64,000 bases of DNA from contig MWFE01000017.1 in the NCBI GenBank assembly GCA_002071445.1, positions 48,069 through 112,068 on the forward strand, given 5' to 3'. A model generated the notes under the pieces. The model had not been told where the DNA came from. It worked only from the letters and a program-made list of their open reading frames with translations, and searched no databases. Position numbers and translations under genes: made by a program. The DNA comes from Bacteroidetes bacterium ADurb.Bin008. Lineage in GTDB: Bacteria; Bacteroidota; Bacteroidia; Bacteroidales; Tenuifilaceae. Below, piece after piece: positions 1 through 9,675 of the stretch. The first letter of the stretch is position 1. The number at the start of each line of letters is the position of its first letter.

Positions 1-2
1 GA

Positions 3-617
3 CTAACCACAGCCGAAGTGGTTAAGGGGTTGAAGGAGGCTCTGACCGTAGGGTCAAAGAATTCCGCCAACTCGGCCTCAAAAACCGATGGGTTTTACAA
101 GAACTCATTGATTTTTATCCCATTCCCACCCGAAGCCATTAAGGTTAAGAATACGCTGGAGTCGGCAGGACTAAGCAACCTCACCAACGATTTTGTGCTG
201 TCGCTCAATCGTGCTGCCGAGGATGCCTCGAAAAAGGCATTCCCCATCTTCTCTGAGGCCATTACCAGCATGACCATCAACGATGCCATGGGAATCCTCA
301 AGGGCGCCGACGACGCTGCCACAACCTATCTGAAAAACAAAACTTCAGCCAAACTGAAGGCGGAGTTTAAACCCATCATAAAACAGTCTATTGACAAAGT
401 GAAAGTGACCAGCTATTGGAATCCCATTGCAACCAACTACAATAGGCTCACTGCCCTAACAGGGGGCGAGCAGGTGAACCCAAATCTGGAGGAGTATATC
501 ACCGACAGGGCAATGGAAGGGCTGTTTAAACTTATTGCCAAGGAAGAGGCTTTGATAAGGAAAGACCCTGCCGCAAGGGTAACCGATATTCTGAAAAAGG
601 TGTTCGGTTCACTATAG
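3..617 (+). CDS. DUF4197 domain-containing protein (5' end outside window)
   Basis: The reading frame is open to the left edge, so the true start lies upstream; the GTG at 18 is internal to the family consensus. The visible 204 residues match DUF4197: an early VVKGLKEAL helix, the DGFYKN segment, a basic-hydrophobic IPFPP turn, and a helical remainder ending near KKVFGSL. Members are usually about 230-250 residues with a signal peptide, so perhaps 30-40 residues are missing. The function of the family is not established and the protein is probably periplasmic. It is followed by ftcD on the same strand after a 90-base AT-rich gap. Confidence is high for the family; no function is assigned. Confidence 0.85.
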   Translation, partial: LTTAEVVKGLKEALTVGSKNSANSASKTDGFYKNSLIFIPFPPEAIKVKNTLESAGLSNLTNDFVLSLNRAAEDASKKAFPIFSEAITSMTINDAMGILKGADDAATTYLKNKTSAKLKAEFKPIIKQSIDKVKVTSYWNPIATNYNRLTALTGGEQVNPNLEEYITDRAMEGLFKLIAKEEALIRKDPAARVTDILKKVFGSL

Positions 618-707
618 CGATGGTACGATACGGCAATCAGAAACGCGTAAAATCAGTTTATACCTTATATATATAGTATAATCAACTTAACAATCGGAGA
701 CTATAAA

Positions 708-2402
708 ATGACAACGAAAAGGTTAATCGAATGCGTTCCCAACTTCAGCGAAGGGAACGATATGAATATTATTAATCAGATTACAAGAGAGATAGAGTCG
801 GTAGAGGGCGTTAGGCTAATCGATGTTGATCCGGGCAAGGCTACAAACCGCACGGTGGTTACCATGGTTGGCACCCCCAATGAGGTATGCGAAGCCGCAT
901 TTCGCGCTGTTAAGAAGGCGGCCGAATTGATTGATATGAGCAAGCATAAGGGTGCTCACCCGCGGTTTGGTGCCACCGATGTGTGCCCTCTGGTGCCCGT
1001 TGCCAACATTACCATGGAAGAAACGGTGGAATATGCACGAAAACTGGCAAAACGCATTGGCGAGGAGCTGAAAATTGGGGTTTACTGCTATGAGTTTGCA
1101 GCATTCGAGGAGAAAAGGCGTAACCTGGCCAACTGCCGTGAGGGAGAATACGAGGCACTGCCCAAGAGGCTGAAAGACCCTGCCTGGAAACCCGACTTTG
1201 GCCCTGCCGAGTTCAACCCCAAAAGCGGTGTAACCGCCGTTGGAGCACGGAATTTTCTGGTGGCATACAATATCAACCTGAATACCACTTCAACCCGAAG
1301 GGCAAATGCCGTGGCATTTGATATCCGTGAGAAGGGGCGCCCACAGCGCATTGGCAACCCCATAACCGGTAAGATAGCCGTTGACGATAAGGGGAATGAG
1401 ATTTGGATACCCGGTTCCTTGAAAGCCTGTAAGGCCATTGGCTGGTTCATAGATGAGTATGGCATTGCTCAGATTTCCATAAACTTAACCGACATAACGG
1501 TGACTCCCGTACATGTAGCTTTTGAAGAGGTATGCAAAAAGGCCCAGGAGAGGGGTTTGCGGGTTACCGGCTCGGAGTTGGTTGGCGTTATTCCGCTGCA
1601 GGCAATGCTCGACGCTGGAAGGTACTTTTTGCGCAAACAGAGCCGCTCCACCGGTATCTCCGATGCCGAAATCATTAAGATTGCGGTTAAATCGTTAGGC
1701 CTTGATGAGCTTTACACCTTCGACCCTAAGAAGAAGATCATTGAGTATATTTTGGAGGATGACAAGAAGAAGCAACTGGTTGATATGTCCTTGAAAGGCT
1801 TTATCGAGGAGACGGCTTCGGAGTCGCCCGCACCGGGCGGAGGTTCCGTGTCGGCAGCCATGGGTGCCATGGGGGTTGCGCTGGGGACAATGGTGGCCAA
1901 CCTATCCTCGCACAAGGCAGGCTGGGATGACAGATGGGAGGAATTCTCGGAATGGGCCGAAAAGGGAAAGGCTTACCAGGATCAACTGGTAAAACTGATT
2001 GATGAGGATACCAACGCTTTCAACCGCATCATGGATGCCTTTGGGCTGCCCAAATCAACCGATGAGGAGAAGGCGATTCGCAAACAGGCCATCCATGAGG
2101 CTACCCTTTATGCCATTGAGGTTCCCTTTAAAGTGATGCAGCTCTGCTATCAGTGTATGGAGGTGATGAAGGCCATGGCCGAAATCGGGAACCCCAATTC
2201 CGTTTCTGATGCAGGGGTGGGGGTTCTGGCAGCACGTTCGGGCGTTATGGGAGCGTTTCTGAATGTTAAAATCAATGCAGCGGGGCTAGAGGATAAAACT
2301 TTAGTAAGCGACTATATAAAGGGAGGTGAGGAATTGGTAGAAAAGGCCAATCTGCTGGAGAAAGAAATTTTAGATATGGTTAATGGTAAAATAGTCATTT
2401 AA
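708..2402 (+). CDS. ftcD: Bifunctional glutamate formimidoyltransferase / formimidoyltetrahydrofolate cyclodeaminase
   Basis: This 564-residue cytosolic enzyme should move the formimino group of N-formimino-glutamate (from histidine breakdown) to tetrahydrofolate and then deaminate it to methenyl-THF. Residues 1 to about 330 are the transferase, with the motif GAHPRFGATDVCPLVP in which His84 aligns with the catalytic His82 of the mammalian enzyme. Residues about 345-560 are the all-helical cyclodeaminase, recognisable from the SPAPGGGSVSAAMGAMG segment near 375. The length fits the eukaryotic and Bacteroidetes fused form (about 540-570). The ATG is preceded by GGAG at a usable distance. No other hut genes are in the window, so the pathway must be completed elsewhere. 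Confidence 0.95.
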   Translation: MTTKRLIECVPNFSEGNDMNIINQITREIESVEGVRLIDVDPGKATNRTVVTMVGTPNEVCEAAFRAVKKAAELIDMSKHKGAHPRFGATDVCPLVPVANITMEETVEYARKLAKRIGEELKIGVYCYEFAAFEEKRRNLANCREGEYEALPKRLKDPAWKPDFGPAEFNPKSGVTAVGARNFLVAYNINLNTTSTRRANAVAFDIREKGRPQRIGNPITGKIAVDDKGNEIWIPGSLKACKAIGWFIDEYGIAQISINLTDITVTPVHVAFEEVCKKAQERGLRVTGSELVGVIPLQAMLDAGRYFLRKQSRSTGISDAEIIKIAVKSLGLDELYTFDPKKKIIEYILEDDKKKQLVDMSLKGFIEETASESPAPGGGSVSAAMGAMGVALGTMVANLSSHKAGWDDRWEEFSEWAEKGKAYQDQLVKLIDEDTNAFNRIMDAFGLPKSTDEEKAIRKQAIHEATLYAIEVPFKVMQLCYQCMEVMKAMAEIGNPNSVSDAGVGVLAARSGVMGAFLNVKINAAGLEDKTLVSDYIKGGEELVEKANLLEKEILDMVNGKIVI

Positions 2403-2460
2403 CTCTCTTAGGTTGTTGTTTATAACTGCTATTACATGGTTATAAATCAAACACAAACAG

Positions 2461-2500
2461 ACGATCGTATCGATCGTGAAAAAACAGTATTAATACTGTT
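2461..2500. promoter_or_regulatory. Two tandem palindromes upstream of susC
   Basis: Seen directly: ACGATCG-TAT-CGATCGT (2461-2477) is a perfect 7+7 inverted repeat, and AACAGTATTAATACTGTT (2483-2500) is a perfect 18-base palindrome five bases later. Neither is followed by a T-run, so they do not look like terminators. The second palindrome ends about 23 bases before a TATGTTTG -7 element, which places it over the expected -33 region of the susC promoter. Operator function is inferred. Confidence 0.5.
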
Positions 2501-2523
2501 AAATGTTTATGATTTTTGGCTTA

Positions 2524-2531
2524 TATGTTTG
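2524..2531 (+). promoter_or_regulatory. Predicted -7 element for the susCD operon
   Basis: TATGTTTG fits the Bacteroidetes -7 consensus TAnnTTTG exactly. It leaves a leader of about 75 bases before susC. No clear TTG is visible at the -33 spacing; the 2483-2500 palindrome lies there instead. Confidence 0.5.
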
Positions 2532-2614
2532 AATAATCATTTTAACTATCTATATTAGCACGCGAAATTGCAATAACTTTTTTTAATTCTTTTTATTAAC
2601 CTAAAATTTGATCT

Positions 2615-5600
2615 ATGAAAAGACTATGCGTATTCCTTGCGCTATTAGCGTTTGTGGGAATAAACATCCTTCAGGCGCAAACAGTGCAGGTAACCGGTAC
2701 TGTAACCAGTGCCGAGGATGGGATGCCCATACCAGGGGTATCAGTAATGGTGAAGGGAACCACCATTGGTACTTCAACCGACATTGACGGGAAGTATGCT
2801 TTGTCAGTCCCACAAACTGCCACAGTTTTGGTGTACTCTTTCGTTGGTATGCGTACTCAAGAGATTGAGATTGGAGGACGTACAACTATTAACATTGTAC
2901 TGGAATCCGATACTCAAGAGATTGAGGAGGTGATGGTTGTTGCATACGGAACTGCCAAAAAATCAAGTTTTACCGGATCAGCCACAACAATTTCTGCCGA
3001 AAAAATTGAGAAGATCCAGGTAAGTACGGTTTCCAAGGCCCTTGAAGGTATTTCTCCGGGTGTTCAAGTTGTTTCCAGCTCCGGCCAGCCTGGCGAGGAA
3101 GCCACAATCCGAATCAGGGGTATTGGGTCTATTAATGCATCAGCAGCACCACTTTATGTTGTTGATGGTGTTCCTTATGGAGGTAATATTAGTTCCATCA
3201 ACCCCAATGACATTGAGTCAGTTTCTTTCTTGAAGGATGCTGCTGCTAACTCGCTATACGGCTCTCGCGCTGCGAACGGTGTAATTATGATTACTACAAA
3301 AAAGGGCGCTAAAGGCACTTCGCAAGTTCGTTTCGAGAGCAGGGTAGGGGTTAACTCTAGGGGTGTACCCGAGTACGATTTGATTACCGATCCAGGCCAG
3401 TATTACGAGTTGAGCTGGGAGGCTCTCCGCAATCAGAATCAGTATGCCGGTGCCGGAATGGATGCAGATGTTGCAGGAGCTCTTGCATCGAGAAATCTAA
3501 TTCAAGCATTGGGTAATTACAATAATTATAATGTACATGACACCACTGTTGTTCTTCCCAACGGGAAGTTAAATCCCGCTGCCAAATTATTGTACAATGA
3601 TAAATGGCACGATGAGATGTTCAATAATTCAGTTCGTCAGGAGTATCAGTTGAGCATTTCAGGAGGAACTGAAAAATCATCCCACTACATCTCTTTTGGT
3701 TACTTAAACGATAAGGGTTATGTAGTTCGTTCTAACTATGAGCGTCTAAGTGGTCGTACTAACCTTGATTATCAGGTGTATGATTGGTTAAAAGTGGGTT
3801 CAAACATCGGTTATACACGTGATGCCCAGAACTTCCCAACATCCAGTGGTTCGGCCTATGTGAACTCTTTCATGTTTACCCGTAATATTCCGGTTATTTA
3901 CCCTGTGTACTATCGTAATATTGTTGGAGACTATGTACTCGATGCCAAAGGGAATAATCGTTATGACTTTGGGCAGGACTTTATTCTGGACGAGAATGGC
4001 GAAAAAATCCAAATAGGTGTAGATGGTGATGGCAATCCTGTGTACAGACAGTATTCACGTAAATATGGATCGAATGTGAATCCTGTGGCTACCACAGATC
4101 TGGATATTAGAGAGAACCTTTATGAAACCGTTTCTCTCCGCCCATATGTTGAGATTCGTTTCCTTAATGATTTCAAATTCGTTACCAACCTCAGCGTTGA
4201 CAGTAGGAATTACATTGGAACTTCGTATCAAAACCCACTTTATGGTGATGCAGCCACTGCACAGGGAAGAAGTAATAAGTACCAGACAGCCTATTTGGTT
4301 TCAACGTTTAACCAGCTGTTAACATGGAACAAATCTTTTGACATTCATAATATTGAGGTGCTAGTTGGACATGAGTCGTTTATGACCAAAAACGACTACT
4401 TGTACGGTAGAAAAGAAAAGTTCTTCATACCCGATATCCCTGAACTTTCCAACGCCGCCATTATTTCAACAACAACGTCATATCGTACAGAGACACGCCA
4501 AGAGTCCTATCTGTCAAGGGCAATGTACAACTACGACAATAAGTATTTCCTTTCGGCCAGCTTCAGGAGGGATGGTTCATCCCGCTTCCATCCCGATCAT
4601 CGTTGGGGTAATTTCTGGTCCGTTGGAGGTGCATGGCTAATGCACAAAGAATCGTTCCTGCAGGATATCTCTTTCATCAATGAACTTAAGTTTAAAACCA
4701 GCTACGGAACCAATGGTAATAATGGACTTCTTGACCAGTCCGGATATCCGGTGTATTTCCCATATCAGGACCTGTTTGTGGTTACTAACGTAGATGGAGA
4801 AATAGCTTTGCAGCAGACGTATAAAGGTAATAAAGAGATAACCTGGGAAAAGAGTAAGAGCTTTAATATTGGCTTTGAAGGTATGTTTTTCAAAGCCCTT
4901 ACTTTTGAAATCGAGTATTTCCATAAGTACACCTTTGATTTGCTCTTTAACCAACCTCTTCCCCCATCGAGCGGCTTTACTTACTTCCCAAATAATATTG
5001 GTAATATGGTGAATAGGGGTATCGAGTTCTTAGTTGGATACGATATCTTTAAAACGAAAGATTTTTCATGGAACGTAACTGTAAACGCCACCCATTACAA
5101 AAATGAAATAACCAGTCTGCCCGATTATATCAATGCAGCAGGTGGTGCTCCGGTTGGAACCAAGAGATTGGTGGAAGGCGGTGGAATTTACGATTTCTAT
5201 ATAGAAACATATCGTGGAGTTGATGAAGAAACAGGTGTTGCACTGTTTATGACCGAAAGCCGACTCAAACAATCCAATGGTGATATTGATACAGATGAAA
5301 CAGGCAACTTGCCCTTGCGTTATAAAGGATCTGCAATTCCCGATTTATATGGTGGTATCTCATCAACCCTGAATTACAAAGGAATTGATTTCTCCTTTGG
5401 ATTCTCATATCAGGTTGGTGGTTTGGTGTATGATGGTGTTTATGCAGGATTAATGGGAGGTCTAAGCGAATTGGGAGGCAGCAACTTACACGTTGATGCA
5501 TTGGATCGTTGGACACCACAGAATACAAAAACCAATGTTCCCTTGCTCCGTGCAGGTATTCAAAGTGCCAGCCAGCGCTCTGATAGATTCTTGATCGATG

Positions 5601-5827
5601 CATCCTATTTCAATATCCGTAATATTTCCTTGGGATACACCATACCTAAGAAAGCATTCGGTGCAAATGTTCCCATTGCTTCCATGAGGATTTATATGGT
5701 TGCCGACAACGTTTACCTATGGAGTCAGAGGAAAGGATTTGACCCAAGGCAAAGCATTACCGGAACTACGGATAACAACTACTCACCCATCAGAACTATT
5801 TCGGGTGGATTATCGTTAACATTCTAA
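2615..5827 (+). CDS. SusC/RagA-family TonB-linked outer membrane transporter
   Basis: A 1070-residue outer membrane protein. Residues 1-22 form a signal peptide ending in ILQAQ. Residues about 24-105 are a carboxypeptidase-D-like regulatory domain (GTVTSAEDGMPIPGVSV, then the GKYALSVP strand). A TonB-dependent plug follows from about 110 (GTAKKSSFTGSATTI ... VDGVPYGG ... GSRAANGVIMITTKKG), with a 22-strand barrel to the terminal aromatic Phe (LSLTF). It should import an oligomer captured by the SusD partner using TonB energy. The next gene starts 13 bases later, so the two are co-transcribed. No glycoside hydrolase, peptidase or ECF sigma/anti-sigma pair sits beside it, so the substrate (glycan or peptide) cannot be named. 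Confidence 0.95.
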   Translation: MKRLCVFLALLAFVGINILQAQTVQVTGTVTSAEDGMPIPGVSVMVKGTTIGTSTDIDGKYALSVPQTATVLVYSFVGMRTQEIEIGGRTTINIVLESDTQEIEEVMVVAYGTAKKSSFTGSATTISAEKIEKIQVSTVSKALEGISPGVQVVSSSGQPGEEATIRIRGIGSINASAAPLYVVDGVPYGGNISSINPNDIESVSFLKDAAANSLYGSRAANGVIMITTKKGAKGTSQVRFESRVGVNSRGVPEYDLITDPGQYYELSWEALRNQNQYAGAGMDADVAGALASRNLIQALGNYNNYNVHDTTVVLPNGKLNPAAKLLYNDKWHDEMFNNSVRQEYQLSISGGTEKSSHYISFGYLNDKGYVVRSNYERLSGRTNLDYQVYDWLKVGSNIGYTRDAQNFPTSSGSAYVNSFMFTRNIPVIYPVYYRNIVGDYVLDAKGNNRYDFGQDFILDENGEKIQIGVDGDGNPVYRQYSRKYGSNVNPVATTDLDIRENLYETVSLRPYVEIRFLNDFKFVTNLSVDSRNYIGTSYQNPLYGDAATAQGRSNKYQTAYLVSTFNQLLTWNKSFDIHNIEVLVGHESFMTKNDYLYGRKEKFFIPDIPELSNAAIISTTTSYRTETRQESYLSRAMYNYDNKYFLSASFRRDGSSRFHPDHRWGNFWSVGGAWLMHKESFLQDISFINELKFKTSYGTNGNNGLLDQSGYPVYFPYQDLFVVTNVDGEIALQQTYKGNKEITWEKSKSFNIGFEGMFFKALTFEIEYFHKYTFDLLFNQPLPPSSGFTYFPNNIGNMVNRGIEFLVGYDIFKTKDFSWNVTVNATHYKNEITSLPDYINAAGGAPVGTKRLVEGGGIYDFYIETYRGVDEETGVALFMTESRLKQSNGDIDTDETGNLPLRYKGSAIPDLYGGISSTLNYKGIDFSFGFSYQVGGLVYDGVYAGLMGGLSELGGSNLHVDALDRWTPQNTKTNVPLLRAGIQSASQRSDRFLIDASYFNIRNISLGYTIPKKAFGANVPIASMRIYMVADNVYLWSQRKGFDPRQSITGTTDNNYSPIRTISGGLSLTF

Positions 5828-5840
5828 AAACACTATAACT

Positions 5841-7298
5841 ATGAAAAAAATATTAATTTTCCTTCTGGGTATCAGTTTGTTTCTGGTAGGTTGTCAGGGC
5901 GATTTTCTCGATGTTCAGCCGACCGACCAGATATCGAAAACGACACTGGATGAATATGCAAACTCCAGCCCCGATGCTGTTGTTGCTCTTACCGAACCGA
6001 TAGTGAATGGTTTTTATCAAACCATGATAGATTACCAAGGAAACCATGACGTGTTTGGACAAAAAGCAGTTGATCTGGCCATGGACCTTCAGGGCATGGA
6101 TATGGTGCAAACTATTTTCCACTGGTTCGGTTACGATTATCAAATGGAAAACCGCGATTACAACTATCGTAGGGTAAACAGAACCTGGGAATTTTACTAC
6201 CAGCTGATTTTTGGAGCCAATGAAGTGTTGCAATTAATGCCCGAAAGTCCGGATGATCCTAAGTTGATCAGCTTTAAAGGTCAGGCACTGGGTATTAGGG
6301 CTTATGCTTATTTTTACCTAATCAGAATTTATCAATTCACCTATGACGGGCATCAGCAACGATTGGGTGTTCCGCTTTACAGGCTTACCGGATCCGAAAT
6401 TGAAGATGGACGAAGAGCCACTGTGGAGCAAGTATATGAAGGGATAATTGATGATTTTGAGAAAGCATATGAATTGCTTACTCAGGTTAACCTTTCTAAT
6501 AGTCAATTCAATAAAAATGCAGCCGCTTTGTACCTTTCGGATGCATATCTAACCATGAAAAACTATGAGAGGGCAGCATTCTATGCCAATAAGGCTCGCG
6601 AAGGATTTTCGCTTATGTCAAAGGCACAGTACACTGAGGGATTCAATTCCGTAGATAATCCGGAGGTTATTTGGGGATGCCCTATTACGCCTGAGAATAC
6701 CAATTACTATGCAAGTTACCTGTCACACATTGCTCACTTTTTGGTAAACGGAGATATTGCACAAGGGTATGGTGGACCGTATGCACCTAAAGCAATTTAT
6801 GGAGTGCTTTACAACCAGATTCCTGCATCCGATATTCGTAAAATGATGTGGGTATCATCGGGCCCTGAACAATATGTAAACCGTAAGTTTTTATGGTACG
6901 AAGATTTCCTTGGTGATTACCAATATGCAAGGGTAGCCGAAGCATATCTGATTGAGGCCGAAGCTCTGGCTCATACCAATGAAGGCCAAGCACGTCAGGT
7001 TCTTTACGACCTGGTGAAAGAAAGAGACTCACAATATCAGCTTTCGACCAATAGCGGTCAGGCTCTGCTGGATGAGATTCAGTTTCAGAAAAGAATCGAG
7101 CTGTGGGGTGAGGGTAGAGCACAATTCGATCGCAAGCGTTTGAAACTTGGCGTTGACAGAACCGGAAATGAACCGGATAATAATCATACGCCAGGAGGAC
7201 GTTTGAAGTTCGAGTGGAATAATAAGGTTTTCGTTTTCGCAATGCCAATGCTGGAGATTGATGCCAATCCAAATCTTGTGCTTGACGATAACCAGTAA
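5841..7298 (+). CDS. SusD/RagB-family nutrient-binding lipoprotein
   Basis: A 485-residue surface lipoprotein: signal peptide with lipobox LFLVGC (Cys18), then the typical N-terminal FLDVQPTDQIS of the SusD family and TPR-like helices (for example the ALYLSDAYLTMKNYERA region) through the chain. The C-terminal GRAQFDRKRLKLG and FVFAMPMLEIDANPNL segments match the conserved end of the family (fWaiP-x-E-xxxNP). SusD proteins form a lid over the SusC barrel and bind substrate. It starts 13 bases after susC and is followed 41 bases later by a third lipoprotein, giving a susC-susD-lipoprotein operon. At 485 residues it is slightly shorter than average. Confidence 0.93.
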   Translation: MKKILIFLLGISLFLVGCQGDFLDVQPTDQISKTTLDEYANSSPDAVVALTEPIVNGFYQTMIDYQGNHDVFGQKAVDLAMDLQGMDMVQTIFHWFGYDYQMENRDYNYRRVNRTWEFYYQLIFGANEVLQLMPESPDDPKLISFKGQALGIRAYAYFYLIRIYQFTYDGHQQRLGVPLYRLTGSEIEDGRRATVEQVYEGIIDDFEKAYELLTQVNLSNSQFNKNAAALYLSDAYLTMKNYERAAFYANKAREGFSLMSKAQYTEGFNSVDNPEVIWGCPITPENTNYYASYLSHIAHFLVNGDIAQGYGGPYAPKAIYGVLYNQIPASDIRKMMWVSSGPEQYVNRKFLWYEDFLGDYQYARVAEAYLIEAEALAHTNEGQARQVLYDLVKERDSQYQLSTNSGQALLDEIQFQKRIELWGEGRAQFDRKRLKLGVDRTGNEPDNNHTPGGRLKFEWNNKVFVFAMPMLEIDANPNLVLDDNQ

Positions 7299-7339
7299 GT
7301 TAAACCAATTTGTTTTACATTTAAATAACTAATGTTACT

Positions 7340-7930
7340 ATGAAAAAGATCACAACAGTATTGGTTATTATCTCCATGGTTATTAGTTTCTTCGCATGCA
7401 AAGAACAGTGTGAAAAAGACAATACCGGAGAGTTAACCATTGTAAATAAGACCGAAAGAGCAATATGGTTTGACGTAACCGAAGGAAGTTCGACCAATGA
7501 AAACAGGTTAGTACAATCCGGTGCGAAAACAACCTACACAATGCCAAATACTAAAGTTAAGATTTGGGCATCGCATACCAATGTTGACTCAATGTTTTTT
7601 ATGGTTAAAACACAGGGAGTTGCAAGGTGTGAAGAAATTGTTTATGAAACTTCAGCGCAAGCCTGTAAGCTAACTCAATCCATTGATACCGTAACCATTA
7701 CCAATAATACGGGTTTTGATGGGGTTATTAATTTGCAAGTACAAAATGGATACCCCGAATTCCAAGGGGAAGTTACCTTGGCTAATGGAGCAAGCCATTC
7801 GTATTACAACGTGAATGTTGGTAGCGGAGTGATGAATTATATTATCACTGTTAATGGTGTAAGGCGTAAAAGTGCCAATATAGAGATTGCCGCTTGCGAT
7901 CCCGAGTTCAGATATACTTGGAACCCATAG
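7340..7930 (+). CDS. Lipoprotein in SusE position, two related beta domains
   Basis: A 196-residue protein with a signal peptide and lipobox SFFAC (Cys20). No known family is recognised. The mature part looks like two weakly related beta-sandwich modules: each begins with a strand of the form (L/V)TI(V/T)N(K/N)T near residues 32 and 117, has a later (S/N)GA(K/S) turn, and ends shortly before a Cys (QAC, AAC). It is the last gene of the susCD operon and is followed by a strong terminator. By position it resembles the SusE/SusF-type accessory lipoproteins that help bind substrate at the surface; this role is inferred from context only. Confidence 0.75.
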   Translation: MKKITTVLVIISMVISFFACKEQCEKDNTGELTIVNKTERAIWFDVTEGSSTNENRLVQSGAKTTYTMPNTKVKIWASHTNVDSMFFMVKTQGVARCEEIVYETSAQACKLTQSIDTVTITNNTGFDGVINLQVQNGYPEFQGEVTLANGASHSYYNVNVGSGVMNYIITVNGVRRKSANIEIAACDPEFRYTWNP

Positions 7931-7955
7931 TAAAGTATTAAGAGATTAATTAATC

Positions 7956-7992
7956 GAGACCGTTTCAGCCAATTGAGACGGTCTCTTTTTTT
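7956..7992 (+). terminator. Rho-independent terminator of the susCD operon
   Basis: GAGACCGT pairs with ACGGTCTC and the stem extends inward with wobbles to about 13 bp around a CCAA loop, followed by seven T. It lies 25 bases after the lipoprotein stop. Confidence 0.9.
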
Positions 7993-8332
7993 AAAGTATA
8001 GGTGGTTTCGTTGCTCTAACCAATCAAACCTATAGAAACGAATACGTTTTTACTGGAATGTTCAGAGGTTGCCATGAGAAACTCTCGTTTTCAGGAATTG
8101 TAAGAGATCAGCAAATTCCACCATACTTTCAAATGCTGATGAATTGATATGGACAAACAAATTCCCCTTACATGCATCCGAAAAAAATGCCATTGATGTG
8201 TTAAATAACAGGTTTTTTGAGTATATTGCATCCCTTTTTGAAACGTTTCTAAATTTGTTGATATCATTGTAACAAAATGATATTGAAATTTTTACAGAAT
8301 GATTTTCAACACACTTTAATAATTAAAATAAA
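7993..8332. other. Intergenic region before pfk
   Basis: About 340 bases with no convincing gene on either strand; all frames are broken within short distances. The right third carries a candidate promoter for the downstream phosphofructokinase (8226-8257). Nothing else was recognised. Confidence 0.6.
8226..8257 (+). promoter_or_regulatory. Candidate pfk promoter
   Basis: TTG at 8226-8228, then 21 bases, then TAAATTTG at 8250-8257, an exact TAnnTTTG match. This gives a leader of about 70 bases. Confidence 0.45.
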
Positions 8333-9538
8333 ATGGCACAAGGACAGAAATCAAAGGGAGTGATTGCCATCCTAACCGGCGGAGGCGATGTTCCCGGGTT
8401 GAACCCTGCCATCAGAGCCGTAACCATCAGGGCACTTCGCGAGGGCTACCAGGTTGTTGGAATACGGAGGGGATGGGCAGGAATGATTGAAATTGTTAGG
8501 GATAAAGAGGCTGACAATAGCAATTGTTATGAATGGCTTACGGAAGAACGGGTTAGTAAATCTTTCAGGACCGGAGGAACATTTTTACATACATCACGCA
8601 CTAACCCCTCGAAGGTTGCCAAGGATAAGGTGCCTCAGCAGTATAGAAGCAAGTATCAGAAGGAGGTGAACGACCTGACTCCCGAGGTGATTAAAAATCT
8701 CGATTTTTTGGGGGTCGATTACCTTATTCCCATTGGTGGAGACGATACGTTGAGCTACGGTGTGCGTTTGTACCAGGAGGGGGAGAAAGTTATTGCCATA
8801 CCGAAAACCATGGACAATGATGTGCCCGGAACAGACTACTGCATAGGCTTTAGTACCTGTATCACCCGTACAATTGCCATGACGGATATACTGCGCACTT
8901 CTGCAGGTTCGCACGAGCGTATCCTTGTGATGGAAGTTTTTGGACGTTATGCAGGTTTCACCGCCATGCTTCCTACCATGGCCGGAGTGGCTAATCGCTG
9001 TGTTATTCCTGAGCATCAGTTTGATGTAGAACTGCTTACTCAACTACTCGTTGAGGACAGAAGGCTGAATTCTAGCCACTATTCGTCTGTTATGATTAGC
9101 GAAGGCGCTACATTCAAAGGAATGGACAAGATGGTATTCTCGGGCTCAGAGGTGGATGCGTATGGGCATGCCAAACTTGGTGGCATTGGCGATCTGGTGG
9201 CCCAAAAGATTAAAGAACTTTCTCCCAAGTTTAATAATGGGAAACCGGTCAATATCATCAATCAGAAGCTGGGTTACTTGGTAAGGGGCGGCGAGCCTGA
9301 CGCCATTGACTCCATAGTGCCAATGGCATTCGGAAACCTGGCTCTTGACCTTATTCTGAAGGGAGTACATGGGCGTTTGGTAGTGCTGAAGAATGGTAGG
9401 TACGATAACATGCCTCTGGATGTGGTGACCAGCCAAAAGAAACTGGTCAATGTACAAAAGTTTTACAACACTGAGAGGCTCAGGCCGTTCTATAAAAGTT
9501 TCGAAATGCTCCCACTGTTTATAATGACAAGCGATTAG
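8333..9538 (+). CDS. 6-phosphofructokinase, predicted pyrophosphate-dependent
   Basis: A 401-residue cytosolic glycolytic enzyme converting fructose 6-phosphate to the 1,6-bisphosphate. The N-terminal GGGDVPGLN (16-24) is the phosphate-binding loop. Two sites decide the phosphoryl donor: GGDDT (135-139) has Asp where ATP enzymes have Gly, and PKTMDND (157-163) has Lys where ATP enzymes have Gly. In characterised enzymes this Asp/Lys pair goes with PPi use and excludes ATP. MEVFGRYAGF and EG are the usual sugar-phosphate contacts. PPi use would make the step reversible and save ATP, as in many anaerobes. It stands alone between a promoter and a terminator. Donor specificity is inferred from these residues. 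Confidence 0.9.
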   Translation: MAQGQKSKGVIAILTGGGDVPGLNPAIRAVTIRALREGYQVVGIRRGWAGMIEIVRDKEADNSNCYEWLTEERVSKSFRTGGTFLHTSRTNPSKVAKDKVPQQYRSKYQKEVNDLTPEVIKNLDFLGVDYLIPIGGDDTLSYGVRLYQEGEKVIAIPKTMDNDVPGTDYCIGFSTCITRTIAMTDILRTSAGSHERILVMEVFGRYAGFTAMLPTMAGVANRCVIPEHQFDVELLTQLLVEDRRLNSSHYSSVMISEGATFKGMDKMVFSGSEVDAYGHAKLGGIGDLVAQKIKELSPKFNNGKPVNIINQKLGYLVRGGEPDAIDSIVPMAFGNLALDLILKGVHGRLVVLKNGRYDNMPLDVVTSQKKLVNVQKFYNTERLRPFYKSFEMLPLFIMTSD

Positions 9539-9675
9539 CGTGAGAGCAAGGCTGTACGGCATATGTAAGCAGTAACATTTTATTGTTATTTGTTTGTAAC
9601 AAATGAACTTGCTTTCGACAGGGAATTTTTGTTGCGTACAGAAAATTTGACTTTGAATTTAAAGATATGTAGGTT

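Noticed and set aside
1088..1465. Long antisense frame inside ftcD, and similar antisense frames in clpB, hcp and others
   Set aside because: They are shadows of strongly conserved genes, with no family match or start signal.
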